Assembly: GCA_900768105.1 (NCBI GenBank)
Contig: CAAGBQ010000013.1
Location: 1 to 25,611 of the forward strand
Source of the DNA: Oscillospiraceae bacterium
Lineage (GTDB): Bacteria; Bacillota; Clostridia; Oscillospirales; Ruminococcaceae
Length of the DNA: 25,611 bases
Direction of reading: 5' to 3'
Each line of letters opens with the position of its first letter. Within the stretch, counting starts at the first letter, position 1. This document shows, in pieces, positions 22,840-25,611 of this stretch. Below the pieces are notes generated by a model that was not told the DNA's origin, made no database searches, and saw only the letters and a program-made list of their open reading frames with translations. The translations under genes were made by a program, and so were the position numbers.

Positions 22840-23868
22840 ATGAAAAAAATGAAAACCCGCGCAATAGCCCTTGCCATAACCCTTACGGCAATGTTTTTTA
22901 TTCCGATGACCGCGCTTCCGGAGGAAGCGCAGCAGCACCCAGCAGGAAGCAAACTTCCGCCGCAAAGCTCCCAAAGCACCGCAGAAAGCCCATCGCAAAG
23001 CGAAGCTTTGCCTGAAAAGGCAGAAAGCTTTACGGAAGAGCGCTTCCGGATTTACGACCTTACAACCAAGGAAATTTATGAAATCGGCGCCGACGACTAT
23101 GTTCGCGGCGCAATCGCCGCGGAAATGGGCGCAGATTTTGAATACGAAGCCCTTGTTGCCCAAGGGCGCGCCGCCTTTTCCTGCGCGCTTTATCAAAAAA
23201 ACGCCCATTCCGCGGCGGATTACGACTTTACCGCAGACCCGCAAAACCGCTTTATGTTCGTAACGGAAGAGCAGGTCCGCGAAATCTACGGCGAAGCCTT
23301 CACCGAAAAATGGGATAAAATCTGCCGCGCGGCGGCGGAGGCGCTTTCCGCGGTGATAACCTATGAAGGCGCGCCCGCCATGACCGTTTATCACGCCATT
23401 TCCGCCGGAACGACCCAAAGCGCCGCCGATATCTGGGGCGGCGGTCTGCCCTATCTTACCGAAGTGGAAAGCCATTGGGACGAAAGCTGCGACGGCTTTT
23501 TGACCACCGCTTCCCGCCCGAAGGACGAGGTTATGGAAAGCCTTAATTCCTATGGTGCAAAGCTTGGCGGCGGCGTGCCGGAGCAGTGGTTCACCGGCGG
23601 AGAATATACCTCCGGCGGCTATTTAAAGCGCATCCAAATCGGCGCCGCCACCTTTTCCGGCGCAAAGCTTCGCACACTTTTCGGGCTGCGCTCCTCCGCC
23701 TTTACCGTGGAGTATTCCAACGGGGAGTTTATTTTTACCGTTCGCGGCTATGGTCACGGTGTGGGAATGTCGCAGGTTGGAGCTAACGCAATGGCAAAGG
23801 AGGGTTCCTCTGCCGCGGAAATTTTGGCGCATTATTACCCCGAAACCGAGCTTACCCCTGTCGAATAA
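22840..23868 (+). CDS. SpoIID/LytB-domain protein (stage II sporulation protein D-like)
   Basis: 342 aa. The N-terminal signal/membrane segment is about 5-25, then a Ser/Pro/Gln-rich linker (28-62). The SpoIID domain includes YVRGAIAAEMGADFEYEALVAQ (87-108) with the catalytic-type Glu E95, YHAISAGTTQSAADIWGGGLPYL (184-205), and the C-terminal RGYGHGVGMSQVGANAMA (302-319). SpoIID is a lytic transglycosylase that cuts denuded peptidoglycan during engulfment; homologues also work as general LytB-type wall enzymes. Here it stands outside any sporulation cluster, so a true spoIID role is unproven. Either ATG at 22840 or 22849 could start it; the AAAGGA is very close to the first. A hairpin may hide this site. 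Confidence 0.9.
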   Translation: MKKMKTRAIALAITLTAMFFIPMTALPEEAQQHPAGSKLPPQSSQSTAESPSQSEALPEKAESFTEERFRIYDLTTKEIYEIGADDYVRGAIAAEMGADFEYEALVAQGRAAFSCALYQKNAHSAADYDFTADPQNRFMFVTEEQVREIYGEAFTEKWDKICRAAAEALSAVITYEGAPAMTVYHAISAGTTQSAADIWGGGLPYLTEVESHWDESCDGFLTTASRPKDEVMESLNSYGAKLGGGVPEQWFTGGEYTSGGYLKRIQIGAATFSGAKLRTLFGLRSSAFTVEYSNGEFIFTVRGYGHGVGMSQVGANAMAKEGSSAAEILAHYYPETELTPVE

Positions 23869-23874
23869 TTAAAC

Positions 23875-23907
23875 TTTTTGTATAATTTCAAAGAAATTAT
23901 ACAAAAA
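23875..23907. terminator. Palindromic hairpin after the SpoIID-like gene
   Basis: TTTTTGTATAATTTC (23875-23889) pairs with GAAATTATACAAAAA (23893-23907) around AAA, a perfect 15-bp AT-rich stem. It may act as the first of two terminators; it also contains TATAAT. Confidence 0.5.
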
Positions 23908-23913
23908 TGCACA

Positions 23914-23951
23914 AAAAAGAGGGCTTTCCGGAATAGGAAAGCCCTCTTTTT
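23914..23951. terminator. Bidirectional terminator between convergent genes
   Basis: The arms at 23914-23929 and 23936-23951 (AAAAAGAGGGCTTTCC and its complement) form a perfect 16-bp stem around GGAATA, with T runs on both strands. It serves the SpoIID-like gene and the minus-strand ECF gene. Confidence 0.9.
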
Positions 23952-23966
23952 AAAATGCGTTCTGTA

Positions 23967-24518
23967 TCAGTTATATGCCTTTTTAAGCGCCTTGATAAAT
24001 ACCGGCGCAAGCAATACGGAAACCGCAACGGCAAACGCCGCGTTTATTCCGGAGGTAATCAGCTTTGTGCTGCATGAAACCGCGGCGGCTGCCGGGTCGC
24101 TTCCGCTTATGCGCAGGGTGATATAGGATTTGCCTATGGACAGCACAATATAGCTCAAAGCGCCGCAAACCGCGCCGATTATATTCTGCTTTGTGTCCGT
24201 TCCGTCCCTGCCGCCCGCGTGAGAAACCGCACCGCAGACAAACGCCATAATAAAGAAAAACACAAGGGTAAACGGTGCGCTTGCCACAAAGCTTGGGTTG
24301 CTTAAATCAAAAAGCATGGAGCCGATTCCGGCGGCAAGGCCGCCCTTCGTCTTTCCGAAAATCATCGCGCCCAAAAGGCAAACAGCGTTGCCGGTTTTAA
24401 GCATTGTAGGGCCTGCGGGCGTTGCAATGGGTCCGATTTTTAAAAAGTATGTTGCCACAAAAACAAGCGCCGCCAAAACGCCTACCTCCGCAAGGTCGCG
24501 CACGGTAAATTTTTTCAT
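23967..24518 (-). CDS. ECF transporter S component, second
   Basis: 183 aa, five to six membrane helices. MKKFTVRDLAEVGVLAALVFVATYF is a typical first helix. TPAGPTMLKTGNAVCLLGAMIFG with the following GLAAGIGSMLFDLSNPSF is the conserved pocket region of a group of clostridial ECF S components, differing clearly from the 22227 protein. Substrate unknown. No EcfA or EcfT gene is nearby, so it relies on a module elsewhere. It is transcribed from its own promoter on the minus strand towards the SpoIID-like gene. GGAG precedes the ATG by about twelve bases, which is rather far; no better start was found. Confidence 0.85.
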   Translation of the reverse strand: MKKFTVRDLAEVGVLAALVFVATYFLKIGPIATPAGPTMLKTGNAVCLLGAMIFGKTKGGLAAGIGSMLFDLSNPSFVASAPFTLVFFFIMAFVCGAVSHAGGRDGTDTKQNIIGAVCGALSYIVLSIGKSYITLRISGSDPAAAAVSCSTKLITSGINAAFAVAVSVLLAPVFIKALKKAYN

Positions 24519-24552
24519 TGGGGGTCATCTCCGCTTTCTCAATTTCGGATTT

Positions 24553-24581
24553 ATTATATACGCAGGCGGCTGCCGCCGCAA
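24553..24581 (-). promoter_or_regulatory. Promoter of the second ECF S-component gene
   Basis: On the minus strand TTGCGG (24581-24576), 17 bases, TATAAT (24558-24553), about 35 bases before the ATG at 24518. Confidence 0.6.
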
Positions 24582-24584
24582 ATT

Positions 24585-24716
24585 CGGCGCAAAGCGCCGT
24601 TTTCACGGCGGGTTTATGCAAAGCGCCGTATGCCGCGACGCTTTTTGCGGCGCTTTTTTGCTTTATTTAACAAACAAATTTCGCTGCCGATAAACCAAAA
24701 AGCGCCGCCGCCGCCT
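24585..24716. repeat. Cluster of AAAGCGCCG repeats and small hairpins
   Basis: CGGCGC-AAA-GCGCCG (24585-24599) is a small perfect hairpin followed by TTTT. AAAGCGCCG recurs at 24620-24628 and pairs with CGGCGCTTT (24648-24656), and AAAAAGCGCCG occurs again near 24700. The cluster lies in the 354-base divergent gap between the ECF and MazG genes. No gene was seen here; function unknown. Confidence 0.45.
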
Positions 24717-24811
24717 TTTTGCCCAAAGCCCCTGCCGCGGCGCGCAGCTTCTTTGTAAAAAGTGTAGAACTTTTCCGCACCCGCAAAAACCAAAGTTTTT
24801 GCCGTATGCTG

Positions 24812-24840
24812 TTTATTTTTTGCCCCCGCTGTGATAAAAT
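24812..24840 (+). promoter_or_regulatory. Candidate promoter of the MazG-like gene
   Basis: TTTATT (24812-24817), 17 bases, TAAAAT (24835-24840), 32 bases before the ATG at 24873. Confidence 0.45.
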
Positions 24841-24872
24841 CAAAGGCAGAATTCACTTTTTCGGAGGACGCT

Positions 24873-25205
24873 ATGAATAAGGAAACCGTTGATATGGTGC
24901 TTAAATTCCGCGACGACCGCAACTGGCGGCAATTCCACAACCCAAAGGACCTTGCAATTTCCCTTTCGCTGGAGGCGGCGGAGCTGCTTGAGGTATTTCA
25001 GTGGAGCGGCACGGATTTGGAGTGCCGCGACAAAACGGATAAAATCAAAGAGGAGCTTGCGGATGTTCTTAATTATGCCATTCTTATGGCGGATGCCTGC
25101 GGCCTTGACCTTGACGAAATAGTGCGCGCAAAGGTGGCGCGCAACGCGGAAAAATACCCCGTGGAAAAGGCCTTTAACAACAAAGCAAAATATACGGAGC
25201 TTTAA
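24873..25205 (+). CDS. MazG-like nucleotide pyrophosphohydrolase
   Basis: 110 aa, single all-alpha NTP-PPase domain. FRDDRNWRQFHNPKDLAISLSLEAAELLEVFQW... opens it, with metal-binding glutamates at E34/E37 (SLEAAELLE). KIKEELADVLNY (57-68) holds E60/E61 and D64, together the ExxE...ExxD pattern. ARNAEKYPVEKAFNNKAKY at the C-terminus is typical of the single-domain family related to dCTPase/RS21-C6. It probably hydrolyses non-canonical or excess (d)NTPs to NMP and PPi, cleaning the nucleotide pool. GGAGG (24863-24867) precedes the ATG at 24873; an upstream in-frame GTG has no such site. Monocistronic. The downstream region is repeat. Confidence 0.9.
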   Translation: MNKETVDMVLKFRDDRNWRQFHNPKDLAISLSLEAAELLEVFQWSGTDLECRDKTDKIKEELADVLNYAILMADACGLDLDEIVRAKVARNAEKYPVEKAFNNKAKYTEL

Positions 25206-25225
25206 AAGCAATCGGACTTTTGCGC

Positions 25226-25382
25226 TCAATCGGCGCGGTGCGAAGCGGCAGAAGTTACGCCCGCCTGCGGCGGACGGCCCTCATCCGTCGGCGGCTTTCG
25301 CTAAAGCGAAAACCACCGCCACCTTCCCCAAGGGGAAGGCTTGCACGCAGTTTACCGCAGTGCGAGACTTACATTGGGGCTT
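25226..25382 (+). repeat. Composite intergenic repeat, copy D
   Basis: Shares the outer block 'CAATCGGCGCGGTGCGAAGC..GTTACGCCCGCC' (25227-25263) with the reverse copy at 4661-4935. CCCTCATCCGTC (25278-25289) follows, then a private stem TTTCGC-TAAA-GCGAAA (25296-25311) flanked by GGCGG and CCGCC, then CCTTCCCC/GGGGAAGG (25322-25339) and CTTGCAC. A degenerate CTTACATTGGGGC end (25369-25381) replaces CTTACACAGGGGAGGC. After about 25400 the sequence to 25611 has GATACAACCC once and small GC-rich inverted runs, but no gene; translated frames in it are not protein-like. Confidence 0.78.
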
Positions 25383-25611
25383 GGTGGAAACGCTATACCT
25401 TATCGCCGATACAACCCTTCCGTCTTACAAGTGCCGTTCCGTTGGCGGCATCAAGGCGCAGGTTTGCCCCTTTGCCGTTAACCGCTCACGCTTCGGCTTA
25501 CGCTATTCTCGCGTTCGCGGACGGCAGCAGTCGAAATTCCTCGCTTCATCCTCCACCGGAGGCGCTCGGAATTTCTACCCTTCAATAAGGAGCGAAGCTC
25601 CGTCATTTATC

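Noticed and set aside
1..25611. CRISPR array or defence system
   Set aside because: The repeats are few, dispersed, in both orientations and not regularly spaced, and no cas or nuclease-defence gene is present.

Overview
The window looks like a chromosomal segment of a low-to-mid GC Firmicute of class Clostridia, most likely a gut Oscillospirales/Ruminococcaceae-type bacterium. This is inferred from the gene families: DUF1934 next to argS, DUF1846, GTP-type PEP carboxykinase, orphan ECF S components, SpoIID, and a CssRS/HtrA-like module. It is also supported by Shine-Dalgarno-led starts (several TTG starts), sigma-A-type promoters, and GC-rich interspersed hairpin repeats between genes. No rRNA, tRNA, CRISPR array, transposase or complete prophage was seen.

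Layout. 1-438 holds dispersed repeats and the argS terminator. 439-4596 is a minus-strand run, ddl, murI, DUF1934, argS: cell-wall precursor enzymes followed by arginyl-tRNA synthetase. After a second repeat block come a lone alpha/beta-hydrolase lipoprotein (5125-6075) and a three-gene operon at 6418-8768 (a duplicated DUF1538 membrane protein plus two different PII-like proteins) with a structured leader. 8812-10021 is an AT-rich accessory patch: a phage-type DUF6291-like small gene whose frame continues past its stop, and a divergent 53-aa protein. tsaD and pckA follow on the plus strand.

13297-17143 (minus) carries an OmpR-type response regulator, a histidine kinase and a membrane-anchored HtrA protease, which looks like an envelope-stress module. 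A divergent lipoprotein, DUF1846, exonuclease III and the YchF ATPase follow on the plus strand. Next come an ECF substrate-binding protein, a SpoIID-like protein, a convergent second ECF S component, and a MazG-like pyrophosphohydrolase. The window ends in another copy of the dispersed repeat.

Most genes are housekeeping. The least explained material is (i) the DUF1538 plus double-PII operon and its leader RNA, (ii) a family of composite intergenic repeats that keep their flanks but carry a different central hairpin in each copy, (iii) the DUF6291 gene with an in-frame tail after its stop, and (iv) a hairpin predicted to hide the ribosome-binding site of the spoIID-like gene. All structures and promoters were found by eye; nothing was folded or searched.
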